A stretch of 64,000 nucleotides of DNA. It comes from JABDIP01 sp965250245. Lineage in GTDB: Bacteria; Pseudomonadota; Alphaproteobacteria; DSM-16000; Inquilinaceae. Positions 16,134 through 24,835 of the stretch are shown piece after piece. Every line of letters begins with the position of its first letter. Position 1 is the first letter of the stretch. The stretch covers positions 2,914,001 to 2,978,000 of the forward strand of contig OZ252296.1 of the NCBI GenBank assembly GCA_965250245.1, in the 5' to 3' direction. A program made the position numbers and the translations under genes. The notes beneath the pieces are model-generated. The model was not told the origin of the DNA. It was given only the letters and a program-made list of their open reading frames with translations, and did not search any database.

Positions 16134-18290
16134 ATGCGCGGGGACGCGAACAGCCCGGCCCTGAAGATCTCTGTTTTCGGCGGATTTCACGTGACCGCGC
16201 CCTGCGGTCAGGCGGTGCAGCTGTCCGGCCAGAAGGACCGGGCCCTGCTCGGCTTCCTGGCGCTGTCGCCCGGCGTCACCCATGCCCGGGAGAAGCTGGC
16301 CGGCATGCTCTGGTCCGACAGCGGTGACCGCCAGGCGCGCGACAGTTTGAAGCAGGCCCTGCTGCGCCTGCGACGCGGCCTCGGCCCGCTGGCCGACGGC
16401 CAGCTGATCACCGACCGGCAATCGGTGACCCTGGACGCCGAGCGGGTCTGGGTCGACGTGCAGGATTTCGAGGCGCTGCTGCGCGACCGCGATCCGGAAG
16501 CGCTGGAACGCGCCGCGGCGCTGTACAACGGCGACCTGCTGGACGGGATCCTGATCCGCGACGCCAGCTTCGAGGACTGGCTGCAGGTCGAGCGCCAGCG
16601 GCTACGCAGCCTGGCCACGGAGGCCTGGACCGACCTGATGATCCGCTCGCTGGAGGCCGGCCGCCGCGACCGTGCGGTCGATGCGGCGCGGCGCCTGCTG
16701 TCCCTCGACCCGCTGCACGAGGCGGCCTGCCGCACACTGATGCGGGTGCATGCCGAGCGCGGCGAGCGTTCCCAGGCCCTGAAGCTGTTCGAGACCCTGC
16801 GCGGCCGGCTGCGCGAGGAATTGGACGTCGCCCCGGAGCCGGAGACGGCCGCGCTGCATCAGTCCATTCGCGCCCGCCGGGCCCGCGCCGACGAACCGGC
16901 AGCCATGCAGGCCGGGGACGGATCCGCCCTGCCCGCCGCCCTGACCGTGGATTGGACGGTCAAGCCGAGCATCGCCGTGCTGCCGTTCACGGTGATCGGC
17001 GATGACCCGGAACAGGAGTATTTCGCCGACGGGCTGTCGGAGGACATCATCACCGACCTCTCGCAGGTCTCCGCCCTCTCCGTCGCGCCGCGTTACAGCG
17101 CCTTTCAATACAAGGGCAAGCCGGTCGCGCCGACCCGCGCCGCCGCCGAGCTGGGCGTCGCCTGCGTCCTGGAAGGCCGCGTCCGGGCCGCCGGCGGCCG
17201 CGTGCGCATCAGCGCGCAGCTGGTCGAGGGCGCCACCGGCCAGCATCTCTGGGCGGCGCGCTACGACCGTGCGATGGACGACATCTTCGCCCTGCAGGAC
17301 GAGATCGCGCGGACCATCGTCGACGTGCTGAAGGTGACGCTGCTGCCGGAAGAGCAGGCCCTGATCGCCAGCCATTCGACCAACGATGCCGACGCCTATC
17401 AGTACTATCTGATGGGCCGGTCCTTCTATCTGCGCGGCATGGACAAGCACAGCCTGACCATCGCCCGCAACATGTTCACCAAGGCGATCGAGATCGACCC
17501 GAACTATGCCCGTGCCTTCGCCGCCCTGGCCGCTTGCGAATCCTACCTGTCGCTGAGCGATCCCGAGGTCACCTACGAGAGCAGCGTGCGCAACAGCCTC
17601 CGCGCCCTTGAGCTGGACCCGAACCTGGCCGAGGCCCAGGCGGCGCGGGGTTTCGCGCTCTATGCCGATGGCCGGTACGCCGAGGCGCAGCCCTTCTTCG
17701 AGCGCGCCGTCAGCCTCGACCCGGACCAGTTCGAGACCCATTTCCTGTTCGGCCGCAATTGCCGGCAGCAGGGTCGGCACGAGCAGGCGGCGGCGCTGTT
17801 CGAGCGGGCCTCCGCCCTGCGCCCGAAGGACTACCGCACGCTCGGCCTGCTGGCCTGGGAGTACAACCGCCTGGGCCGGCACGAGGATTTCGAGGCGGCG
17901 GCGCGTGCGGCGCTGGAGCGCATCGAGGCGGCGGTGGCCGAGCATCCCGACAATGCCGACGCGCTGGCCTTCGGCGGCACGCTGATGGCCCGGCTGGGCG
18001 AGTTGGAGCGGGCCGAGGCCTGGGCCGACCGCGCCATCATGATCGCGTCGGCACCCTCGATCGTGCACTACAACATCTCCATCGTGTGCGCCTTCCTGGG
18101 CCGGCCGGACGAGGCCATGGGCTGGCTGGAGCACGCCTTCAAATCCGCGCCGGAATGGCAGCGCCGGTTGGTGCGCTGGATGGAGCGCGACGAGGACATC
18201 GACCAGATGCGCCACCTGCCGCGCTTCAAGGCACTGATGAAGCGGCTGGCGCCGATGCGCGCCCCGCGCATGCCGGAGCTGGTGGCCTAG
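16134..18290 (+). CDS. BTAD/SARP-type transcriptional regulator with FlgO-like and TPR domains
   Basis: 718-residue cytoplasmic regulator. Residues about 8-95 form the OmpR/SARP-like winged helix (KISVFGGFHV, then LRLRRGL). Residues 100-245 form the bacterial transcriptional activation domain, ending in LREELDVAPEPET. Residues 275-400 match the FlgO/TolB-N-like segment found in CadC/adenylate-cyclase-type regulators (IAVLPFTVIGDDPEQEYFADGLSEDI is shown in part here: IAVLPF, FADGLSEDI). The remainder is TPR repeats with the AIEIDPNYARAF pattern. ATG 16134 is 7 bases from GGAGGG, while ATG 16128 is too close. It is divergent from the papain-like operon, which it may control (inference). Confidence 0.8.
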   Translation: MRGDANSPALKISVFGGFHVTAPCGQAVQLSGQKDRALLGFLALSPGVTHAREKLAGMLWSDSGDRQARDSLKQALLRLRRGLGPLADGQLITDRQSVTLDAERVWVDVQDFEALLRDRDPEALERAAALYNGDLLDGILIRDASFEDWLQVERQRLRSLATEAWTDLMIRSLEAGRRDRAVDAARRLLSLDPLHEAACRTLMRVHAERGERSQALKLFETLRGRLREELDVAPEPETAALHQSIRARRARADEPAAMQAGDGSALPAALTVDWTVKPSIAVLPFTVIGDDPEQEYFADGLSEDIITDLSQVSALSVAPRYSAFQYKGKPVAPTRAAAELGVACVLEGRVRAAGGRVRISAQLVEGATGQHLWAARYDRAMDDIFALQDEIARTIVDVLKVTLLPEEQALIASHSTNDADAYQYYLMGRSFYLRGMDKHSLTIARNMFTKAIEIDPNYARAFAALAACESYLSLSDPEVTYESSVRNSLRALELDPNLAEAQAARGFALYADGRYAEAQPFFERAVSLDPDQFETHFLFGRNCRQQGRHEQAAALFERASALRPKDYRTLGLLAWEYNRLGRHEDFEAAARAALERIEAAVAEHPDNADALAFGGTLMARLGELERAEAWADRAIMIASAPSIVHYNISIVCAFLGRPDEAMGWLEHAFKSAPEWQRRLVRWMERDEDIDQMRHLPRFKALMKRLAPMRAPRMPELVA

Positions 18291-18454
18291 CCCCGCAGCG
18301 TGGGTCCCTGCGCATTTCGCAGGCAGCCGGCCTATCGCAGCGCACAAATTTTCCGCAGGCCGATCTCGGCGGTGCCGGACGACCGCGCCGTTCGGCGCGG
18401 GTTTCCCGGCTTTTAGGGCACTCGGCGCCCTTCCGCGCCACGTTCCGTCGCCAC

Positions 18455-18471
18455 TTGGCCCGCATCTTGCT
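18455..18471 (+). promoter_or_regulatory. Sigma-54 (RpoN) promoter for urtABCDE
   Basis: TTGGCCCGCATCTTGCT matches the sigma-54 consensus YTGGCACGrNNNTTGCW with one mismatch in the -24 half plus the weak r position. The invariant GG (18457-18458) and GC (18469-18470) are exactly 12 bases apart. It lies about 45 bases before the urtA ATG, giving a short leader. Sigma-54 control through NtrC is well known for urea transport genes. I found no clear NtrC dyad upstream. Confidence 0.7.
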
Positions 18472-18515
18472 GCCCTGGATGCTGCAACGCAATATTCCGA
18501 GCAACGGGGTGGCAC

Positions 18516-19814
18516 ATGAACACGACAGTTACACAGACCGCGCTAGCCGGCGCGGCCTCCCTCCTCGCGCTGGGCCTCGCGGCCGGCGCGGCCCAGGCCC
18601 AGGAAGACCCGATCAAGGTCGGCATCCTGCATTCGCTGTCCGGCACCATGGCGATCAGCGAGACGACCCTGAAGGACGTCATGCTGATGCTGATCGAGGA
18701 GCAGAACGAGGCCGGCGGCGTGCTCGGCCGGCCGCTGGAAGCGGTCGTCGTCGACCCGGCGTCGGACTGGCCGCTCTTCGCCGAGAAGGCCCGCGAGCTG
18801 CTGACCGTGCACGAGGTCGACGTGGTCTTCGGCAACTGGACCTCGGTCAGCCGCAAATCGGTGCTGCCGGTCTTCGAGGAGCTCAACGGCATCCTCTTCT
18901 ATCCGGTCCAGTACGAGGGCGAGGAGAGCTCGCGCAACGTCTTCTACACCGGCGCCGCCCCCAACCAGCAGGCGATCCCGGCGATCGACTACCTGGCCGA
19001 GGAGGAAGGCGTGGAGCGCTGGGTGCTGGCGGGCACGGACTACGTCTACCCCCGCACCACCAACAAGATCCTCGAGACCTACCTGCTGAATGCCGGCGTG
19101 GCGCCCGAGGACATCATGATCAACTACACGCCGTTCGGGCATTCCGATTGGCAGTCGATCGTGTCCGAGATCGCGCGCTTCGGGTCGGAGGGCATGAAGA
19201 CGGCGGTGGTCTCCACCATCAATGGCGACGCCAACGTGCCGTTCTACAAGGAGCTGGGCAACCAGGGCATCTCGGCCGAGGACATCCCGGTCGTCGCCTT
19301 CTCCGTCGGCGAGGAGGAGCTGGCCGGGCTCGATACCGAGCCGCTGGTCGGCCACCTCGCGGCGTGGAACTACTTCATGTCGGTCGACACCGACGAGAAC
19401 TACGACTTCATCGACACCTGGCACGACTTCATCGGCAATGACGGCCGGGTCACCAACGACCCCATGGAGGCCCATTACATCGGCTTCAACATGTGGGTCG
19501 AGGCGGTGGAGAAGGCCGGCACCACCGACGTGGATTCGGTGATCGACTCCATCGTGGGCGTCTCGGTGCCGAACCTTTCCGGCGGCCTGTCGACCATGAT
19601 GCCGAACCACCACATCACCAAGCCGGTACTGATCGGCGAGATCCAGGAGGACGGCCAGTTCGACATCGTCTGGGAGACCTCCGGCCTCGTCGTCGGCGAC
19701 GCCTGGTCCGACTTCCTGCCGGAGAGCGCCAAGCTGATCGCCGATTGGCGCGCGCCGCTCTCCTGCGGCAACTTCAACGTCGAGACCGGCACCTGCAGCG
19801 GCCAGAACTTCTGA
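18516..19814 (+). CDS. urtA: Urea ABC transporter substrate-binding protein
   Basis: 432-residue periplasmic binding protein. A Sec signal peptide of about 28 residues ends in AQAQ before EDPIKVGILHSLSGTMAISE, the typical UrtA start. The type I periplasmic-binding fold continues with FGNWTSVSRKSVLPVFEE, FYPVQYEGEE, GTDYVYPRTTN and the C-terminal CGNFNVETGTC. UrtA captures urea (and short-chain amides) for the UrtBC channel. It is the first gene of urtABCDE, preceded by a sigma-54 promoter and followed by a family A palindrome. Confidence 0.95.
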   Translation: MNTTVTQTALAGAASLLALGLAAGAAQAQEDPIKVGILHSLSGTMAISETTLKDVMLMLIEEQNEAGGVLGRPLEAVVVDPASDWPLFAEKARELLTVHEVDVVFGNWTSVSRKSVLPVFEELNGILFYPVQYEGEESSRNVFYTGAAPNQQAIPAIDYLAEEEGVERWVLAGTDYVYPRTTNKILETYLLNAGVAPEDIMINYTPFGHSDWQSIVSEIARFGSEGMKTAVVSTINGDANVPFYKELGNQGISAEDIPVVAFSVGEEELAGLDTEPLVGHLAAWNYFMSVDTDENYDFIDTWHDFIGNDGRVTNDPMEAHYIGFNMWVEAVEKAGTTDVDSVIDSIVGVSVPNLSGGLSTMMPNHHITKPVLIGEIQEDGQFDIVWETSGLVVGDAWSDFLPESAKLIADWRAPLSCGNFNVETGTCSGQNF

Positions 19815-19913
19815 CCGCCTGATACTGCCATCGTCAGCGAGACTCGGCTCCTCTCCGGCTGGGGAGCCGAACTTGCTGCCCAAGAGACATCGACCTTCGG
19901 ACATGGGCGCAAT

Positions 19914-20061
19914 CCCCCTCACCCTCCCGTCGCTTCGCGCCGGGCCCCTCCCTCTCCCACAAGGGGAGAGGGAAACAGTTTTACGCTGGGCGATTGACCC
20001 ACCCCTCTCCCCTTGTGGGAGAGGGAGGGACCCGCGGCGAAGCCGTGGGAGGGTGAGGGGG
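19914..20061. repeat. Family A intergenic palindromic repeat, copy 1 (urtA-urtB)
   Basis: About 148 bases bounded by CCCCCTCACCCTCCC and its complement GGGAGGGTGAGGGGG. Inner arms CCCTCTCCCACAAGGGGAG and CTCCCCTTGTGGGAGAGGG pair to form a long hairpin. It lies in the gap after urtA, just after a smaller hairpin (CGGCTCC at 19845-19851 with GGAGCCG at 19863-19869). In frame it reads PLSPCGRGR, a chance translation rather than protein. Confidence 0.9.
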
Positions 20062-20094
20062 ATACCTATCCGTGTAGATCGGAACAGCGGACCG

Positions 20095-21732
20095 ATGCGC
20101 CCATCATTCGAGGCGCGCCAAGTCTTCAGTCTTGTCAGCGGTATGCTGCTTCTTCTGGCCCTAGTGCTCGCACCGGGGCTTGCGCGCGCCCAGCCCCTGG
20201 AAGACCTCATGCTTACCCTGCCCGAGGGCGGCTATGACGAGCGCGAGGCTGTCATCGGCGCCATCGCCGCGACCGGCGATGCCCGCGCGCTGCCGCTGCT
20301 GGAGGCGCTGGCGGAAGGCGATCTTTACGCCCGCAAGGCCGACGGGGCGGTGTTCATCGGTCAGCGCGACGGCCGCAGCTACGTCCTGACCGACCCGCTG
20401 ACCGGCGCGGCGGCCGGCGAGGCCGGACGGCGGGCGGTCGAGCGCATCAAGGTCAACAACCGCCTGCGCCGGGCGATCCGGGCCGCCCTGGGCGCCATGA
20501 CACTGATGAGCCCGGACCCGGCGATCCGGATCGAGGCGGCACAAGCGGTCTTCAAATCCGGCGACCCGGACGCGCTTGATGCGGTCGGCCTGGCCCTGGA
20601 TGCCGAAACCGACCCGGCCATCCGCGCGGTGCTGGAGCAGGCCCACGCGGCCGTCCTGCTGCAGCGCGACGACACCGGCGAGGACGAGCTTCTGACGGCG
20701 ATCGCCACGCTGGAAGCGCGCGGCGACCAGGACTCCCTCGCCCTGCTCGCCGCCTTCGCCGCCGGCCGCGCCGATGCCGCTGGCGCGGCCGCGCGGCGAG
20801 CCGTCACCTCCATCGAGCAGACCCTGCAGCTCTGGGAGGCGGGCCAGAACATCTGGTACGGGCTGTCCCTGGGCTCCGTCCTGCTGCTCGCCGCCATCGG
20901 GCTCGCCATCACTTTCGGCGTCATGGGCGTCATCAACATGGCCCATGGTGAGATGGTCATGCTTGGCGCCTACACCACCTTCGTGGTGCAGGAGGTCATC
21001 CGCACCTCCTTCCCCGGCCTGTTCGACCTATCGGTGCTGATCGCCCTGCCCCTGGCCTTCCTGGTCTCCGGTTCGGTCGGCGTCGGCATCGAGCGCGGCG
21101 TCATCCGCTTCCTTTACGGCCGTCCGTTGGAGACCCTGCTCGCCACCTGGGGCATCTCGCTCATCCTGCAGCAGGCGGTGCGCACCCTCTTCGGCCCGAC
21201 CAACCGGGAGGTCGGCAACCCGTCCTGGATGTCCGGCGCCTTCGATCTCGGCCAGATGTCCATAACCTACAACCGCCTGTGGATCCTGATCGCCGCGCTG
21301 GCGGTCTTCGCCGCCCTGATCGTCGTGCTGCGCCGGACCGGCATCGGGCTGCAGATGCGCGCGGTGACCCAGAACCGGGCCATGGCCGCCTCCATGGGCA
21401 TCCGCACCCCCTGGGTCGACGCGATGACCTTCGGCCTAGGCTCCGGCATCGCCGGCATCGCCGGGGTGGCGCTGTCGCAGATCGACAATGTCAGTCCCAA
21501 TCTGGGCCAGGGCTACATCATCGACAGCTTCATGGTGGTGGTGTTCGGCGGCGTCGGGAACCTGTGGGGCACGCTGGCCGCCGCCATGAGCCTGGGCGTG
21601 GCCAACAAGTTCTTGGAACCCTATGCCGGCGCGGTGCTCGGCAAGATCCTGGTGCTGGTCTTCATCATCCTGTTCATCCAGAAGCGGCCGCGCGGGCTGT
21701 TCGCGCTGAAGGGCCGGGCGGTGGAGGCATGA
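20095..21732 (+). CDS. urtB: Urea ABC transporter permease UrtB
   Basis: 545-residue inner-membrane permease. After a signal-like N-terminal segment comes an Ala-rich HEAT-like periplasmic region of about 220 residues, usual in UrtB. A LivH-type permease domain follows with about eight helices (WYGLSLGSVLLLAAIGLAITFG, MAHGEMVMLGAY, FGGVGNLWGT). With UrtC it forms the urea channel. I start it at ATG 20095 (MRPSFEARQ). The longer open frame to 19873 translates the repeat element and should not be used. It overlaps urtC by 4 bases (ATGA). Confidence 0.93.
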   Translation: MRPSFEARQVFSLVSGMLLLLALVLAPGLARAQPLEDLMLTLPEGGYDEREAVIGAIAATGDARALPLLEALAEGDLYARKADGAVFIGQRDGRSYVLTDPLTGAAAGEAGRRAVERIKVNNRLRRAIRAALGAMTLMSPDPAIRIEAAQAVFKSGDPDALDAVGLALDAETDPAIRAVLEQAHAAVLLQRDDTGEDELLTAIATLEARGDQDSLALLAAFAAGRADAAGAAARRAVTSIEQTLQLWEAGQNIWYGLSLGSVLLLAAIGLAITFGVMGVINMAHGEMVMLGAYTTFVVQEVIRTSFPGLFDLSVLIALPLAFLVSGSVGVGIERGVIRFLYGRPLETLLATWGISLILQQAVRTLFGPTNREVGNPSWMSGAFDLGQMSITYNRLWILIAALAVFAALIVVLRRTGIGLQMRAVTQNRAMAASMGIRTPWVDAMTFGLGSGIAGIAGVALSQIDNVSPNLGQGYIIDSFMVVVFGGVGNLWGTLAAAMSLGVANKFLEPYAGAVLGKILVLVFIILFIQKRPRGLFALKGRAVEA

Positions 21733-22877
21733 TCACCGCCATGCTCCTGCGCGGCATGGACCGCCGCGCCCGCTGGACCCTCGCCATCCTCGGCGGCCTC
21801 GCCCTGCTGGTACCGCTCCTCAACCAAGCCTTCCCGCCGGACCACGCGCTGCACGTGCCGACCTATGCGGTCACCCTGATGGGCAAGTATCTCTGCTATG
21901 CCCTGCTGGCCCTGTCGGTGGACCTGGTCTGGGGGTTCTGCGGCATCCTCAGCCTTGGTCACGGCGCCTTCTTCGCGTTGGGCGGCTACGCCATGGGCAT
22001 GTACCTGATGCGTCAGATCGGCGAGCGCGGGGTCTACGGCCATCCGGTGCTGCCGGACTTCATGGTGTTCCTGAACTGGGAGGAGTTGCCCTGGTTCTGG
22101 CACGGCTTCGACCAGTTCTGGTTCGCCGCGCTGATGGTGCTGGTGGCGCCGGGCCTGCTGGCCTTCCTGTTCGGCTGGTTCGCCTTCCGCAGCCGGGTGA
22201 CCGGGGTCTACCTCTCGATCATCACCCAGGCCATGACCTACGCCCTGATGCTGGCCTTCTTCCGCAACGACATGGGTTTCGGCGGCAATAACGGCCTCAC
22301 CGACTTCAAGGACATCCTGGGTTTCAACATCCAGAGCGGCGGCACCCGCGCCGGCCTGTTCGCAGCCTCTGCCCTGGCTCTGGCGCTCGGTGTCCTGATC
22401 TGCTCGACGGTGGTGAACTCCAAGCTCGGCAAGCTGCTGGTGGCCGTCCGCGACGCGGAGAGCCGCACCCGCTTCCTCGGCTACCGAGTCGAGCGCTACA
22501 AACTGTTCGTCTTCACCCTGTCCGCCTGCATGGCCGGCGTCGCCGGGGCGCTCTACGTGCCGCAAGTCGGCATCATCAACCCCGGCGAGTTCGCCCCGGC
22601 CAACTCCATCGAGGTCGTCGTCTGGGTCGCGGTCGGCGGACGCGGCACCCTGGTCGGTGCGATCATCGGGGCGGTTTTGGTCAATCTCGGCAAGACCGTC
22701 TTTACCGGCGTGCTGCCGGAATACTGGCTGTTCGCGCTGGGCGGGCTGTTCGTCGCCGTGACCCTGTTCCTGCCCAAGGGCATCGTCGGCCTGGCGACCG
22801 CGCTCCGGGCCCGGCTGCGCGTCCCGCGACCCCCATCGCCGGCCAGACCTGCGGCTGAACCCCAGGCGGCGGAGTAG
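21729..22877 (+). CDS. urtC: Urea ABC transporter permease UrtC
   Basis: 382-residue LivM-type permease with roughly ten hydrophobic helices. Landmarks are the GFCGILSLGHGAFFALGGYAMG signature (read in two parts, GILSLGHG and FFALGGYAMG), YLSIITQAMTYAL and the EAA-like loop AVRDAESRTRFLGY that contacts the ATPases. It partners UrtB. The ATG overlaps the urtB stop, and the next gene, urtD, begins 4 bases after its stop, so urtBCD are tightly coupled. Confidence 0.94.
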   Translation: MITAMLLRGMDRRARWTLAILGGLALLVPLLNQAFPPDHALHVPTYAVTLMGKYLCYALLALSVDLVWGFCGILSLGHGAFFALGGYAMGMYLMRQIGERGVYGHPVLPDFMVFLNWEELPWFWHGFDQFWFAALMVLVAPGLLAFLFGWFAFRSRVTGVYLSIITQAMTYALMLAFFRNDMGFGGNNGLTDFKDILGFNIQSGGTRAGLFAASALALALGVLICSTVVNSKLGKLLVAVRDAESRTRFLGYRVERYKLFVFTLSACMAGVAGALYVPQVGIINPGEFAPANSIEVVVWVAVGGRGTLVGAIIGAVLVNLGKTVFTGVLPEYWLFALGGLFVAVTLFLPKGIVGLATALRARLRVPRPPSPARPAAEPQAAE

Positions 22878-22881
22878 CGCC

Positions 22882-23634
22882 ATGCAGGAAGCCTATGCCG
22901 AGAGCATGCTCTATCTCGACGGCGTCAGCGTCTCCTTCGACGGCTTCAAGGCGTTGAACGGCCTGTCGCTGACCGTCGAGCCGGGCGAACTGCGCGCCAT
23001 CATCGGCCCCAACGGTGCCGGCAAGACCACCATGATGGACGTCATCACCGGCAAGACCCGGCCGGACACCGGCGACATCCGCTTCGATGGCGGCGTCGAT
23101 CTGGCGAAGCTGGACGAGGCGGCGATCGCCGAACTCGGCATCGGCCGCAAGTTCCAGAAGCCGACCGTGTTCGACAGCCACACGGTGCGCGACAACATTG
23201 CACTCGCCCTGAAGGCCGACCGCCGCGCCTTGACCACGCTGTTCCACCGGGAGAGCGCCGCCGAGCGCGAGCGCATCGACGCACTGCTCAGCCTGATCCG
23301 CCTCGCCGACCGCCGCGACGACCTCGCCGCCGATCTGAGCCACGGCCAGAAGCAATGGCTGGAGATCGGCATGCTGCTGGCCCAGGACCCCAAGCTGCTG
23401 CTGGTCGACGAGCCGGCCGCCGGCATGACCGACGCGGAGACCGCCGAGACCGCTGCCCTGCTCCGCCGTATCGCCGAGGACCACACCGTCATCGTGGTCG
23501 AGCACGACATGACCTTCGTCCGCGACCTGAACGTCAAGGTCACCGTGCTGCACGAAGGCTCCGTCCTGGCGGAAGGCTCCCTGGACCATGTCAGCGCCGA
23601 CCCAAGGGTCGTCGAAGTCTACCTGGGGCGGTAG
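22882..23634 (+). CDS. urtD: Urea ABC transporter ATP-binding protein UrtD
   Basis: 250-residue LivG-type ATPase. Walker A is GPNGAGKTT near residue 39 and the Walker B region is LLLVDEPAAGMTD. The signature motif is LSHGQKQWLEIG, the variant form typical of UrtD (LSHGQKQ instead of LSGGQ), and the H-loop is VVEHDMTFVR. It energises urea import with UrtE at the inner face of the membrane. It is separated from urtE by 214 bases holding a family A repeat. Confidence 0.94.
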   Translation: MQEAYAESMLYLDGVSVSFDGFKALNGLSLTVEPGELRAIIGPNGAGKTTMMDVITGKTRPDTGDIRFDGGVDLAKLDEAAIAELGIGRKFQKPTVFDSHTVRDNIALALKADRRALTTLFHRESAAERERIDALLSLIRLADRRDDLAADLSHGQKQWLEIGMLLAQDPKLLLVDEPAAGMTDAETAETAALLRRIAEDHTVIVVEHDMTFVRDLNVKVTVLHEGSVLAEGSLDHVSADPRVVEVYLGR

Positions 23635-23665
23635 CTGGCACGGCTTGGAACGATGAAACCAAAGA

Positions 23666-23808
23666 CCCCTCACCCTCCCACGGCTTCACCGCGGGTCCCT
23701 CCCTCTCCCACAAGGGGAGAGGGGTTTCAACCGGAGCCGGCCCTATATGCCCCTCTCCCCTTGTGGGAGAGGGAGGGACCCGACGCGAAGCGTTGGGAGG
23801 GTGAGGGG
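23666..23808. repeat. Family A intergenic palindromic repeat, copy 2 (urtD-urtE)
   Basis: About 143 bases with the same outer boundary (CCCCTCACCCTCCCA and the complementary GGGAGGGTGAGGGG) and the inner CCCTCTCCCACAAGGGGAG arms. It is inside the urt operon, between the two ATPase genes. Its minus-to-plus symmetry makes direction meaningless. It reads in frame into urtE as PLSPCGRGR, so an automatic start for urtE could be wrongly placed here. Confidence 0.9.
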
Positions 23809-23848
23809 TATTCCCTCGGCCAAGTCAGCCCGATGGGTGTCACCCGAG

Positions 23849-24544
23849 ATGCTTGAGATCCGCGACCTCGATCTGCATTACGGTGCCGCCCAGGCGCTGC
23901 GGTCGATCCGGCTGGACGTGGCGATCGGGGCGGTGACCTGCGTGATGGGCCGCAACGGTGTCGGCAAGACCAGCCTGTTGCGCGCCGTCACCGGACACCA
24001 TCCGGCCAGCGGCGGCGCGATCCTGTGGGAGGGCAAGGACGTCTCCGGATTGCCGCCCTATGAGCGGGCCCGGCGCGGCATCGCCTACGTGCCCCAGGGA
24101 CGGGAGATCTTCCCGCAGCTCACCGTGCGGGAGAACCTGGAGAGCGGCTATGCCGGGCTGCCGCGCCGGGACCGCACTGTCCCGAACGCCGTCTTCGAGC
24201 TGTTCCCGGTGCTGAAGGACATGCTGGGCCGGCGCGGCGGCGATCTGTCGGGCGGCCAGCAGCAGCAGCTCGCCATCGGCCGGGCGCTCGTCACCCGGCC
24301 CCGCCTGCTTGTCCTGGACGAGCCGACCGAGGGCATCCAGCCCTCGATCATCAAGGATATCGGCCGCGCCATCGCCTTCCTGCGCGAACAGGGCGGCATG
24401 GCCATCCTGCTGGTCGAGCAGTATTTCGAGTTCGCCTGCGACCTCGCCGACCACTTCGCCGTCATGGACCGCGGCGAGATCGTGCTCTCCGGCCTCGCCG
24501 ACGAGATGGTCGAGGCCGATGTCCGGCGCCGGCTGACGGTGTAG
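23849..24544 (+). CDS. urtE: Urea ABC transporter ATP-binding protein UrtE
   Basis: 231-residue LivF-type ATPase with Walker A GRNGVGKTS near residue 35, signature DLSGGQQQQLAIGRAL, Walker B LLVLDEPTEGIQPS and the H-loop in LLVEQYFEFA. LDLHYGAAQALR near the start is typical of UrtE. I start it at ATG 23849 (MLEIRDLDLHYG); the open frame to 23747 is repeat translation. It closes the urt operon and is followed by a family B hairpin that could end or protect the message. Confidence 0.94.
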   Translation: MLEIRDLDLHYGAAQALRSIRLDVAIGAVTCVMGRNGVGKTSLLRAVTGHHPASGGAILWEGKDVSGLPPYERARRGIAYVPQGREIFPQLTVRENLESGYAGLPRRDRTVPNAVFELFPVLKDMLGRRGGDLSGGQQQQLAIGRALVTRPRLLVLDEPTEGIQPSIIKDIGRAIAFLREQGGMAILLVEQYFEFACDLADHFAVMDRGEIVLSGLADEMVEADVRRRLTV

Positions 24545-24574
24545 GGGGAGCGAAGAACCAAAACCCAAAAGGGG

Positions 24575-24654
24575 CGTCGTTCCCGCGAAGGCGGGAACCT
24601 CGGTCCACCAGCGCCCTCCATTCCCGCGAGATTCCCGCCTTCGCGGGAATGACG
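24575..24654. repeat. Family B palindromic repeat, copy 1 (downstream of urtE)
   Basis: Two inverted copies of a small hairpin unit (CGTTCCCGCGAAGGCGGGAA and TTCCCGCCTTCGCGGGAA followed by TGACG) flank about 35 bases. A third partial TTCCCGCGAG lies in the middle. Each unit is itself a hairpin and the pair can also fold as one long stem. The other copies are at 37198 and 39927. Confidence 0.88.
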
Positions 24655-24679
24655 GGCGGGGGCGGTGGTCCCTCACCCG

Positions 24680-24727
24680 TTGACACTCGCCCGACCACCT
24701 GAGATAGTTCGTAACGTTACCGGTAAC
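24680..24727 (+). promoter_or_regulatory. Promoter with LacI-type operator for the LuxP-like ABC operon
   Basis: TTGACA (24680-24685) and GATAGT (24703-24708) are spaced 17 bases, a good -35 and a fair -10 box. Right after it lie two overlapping perfect palindromes, GTAACGTTAC (24711-24720) and GTTACCGGTAAC (24716-24727). Such CG-centred dyads over the transcription start are typical of LacI-family repressors, which often control sugar ABC importers. No LacI-family gene is in the window. Confidence 0.55.
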
Positions 24728-24835
24728 GCACAGAAAACGTTGCCATCAGGCATGCGGCGCACTGCCCGTGCACACCGACAAAGGCCATACGGTTCAAGGA
24801 TATGGCCGGTGTTTTGATGGTTGGGAGGAAACATC

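Noticed and set aside
24575..24654. Family B repeat as a plain intrinsic terminator
   Set aside because: There is no T-run, and identical elements lie inside the urease operon where full termination would be harmful; it is better treated as a REP-like element.
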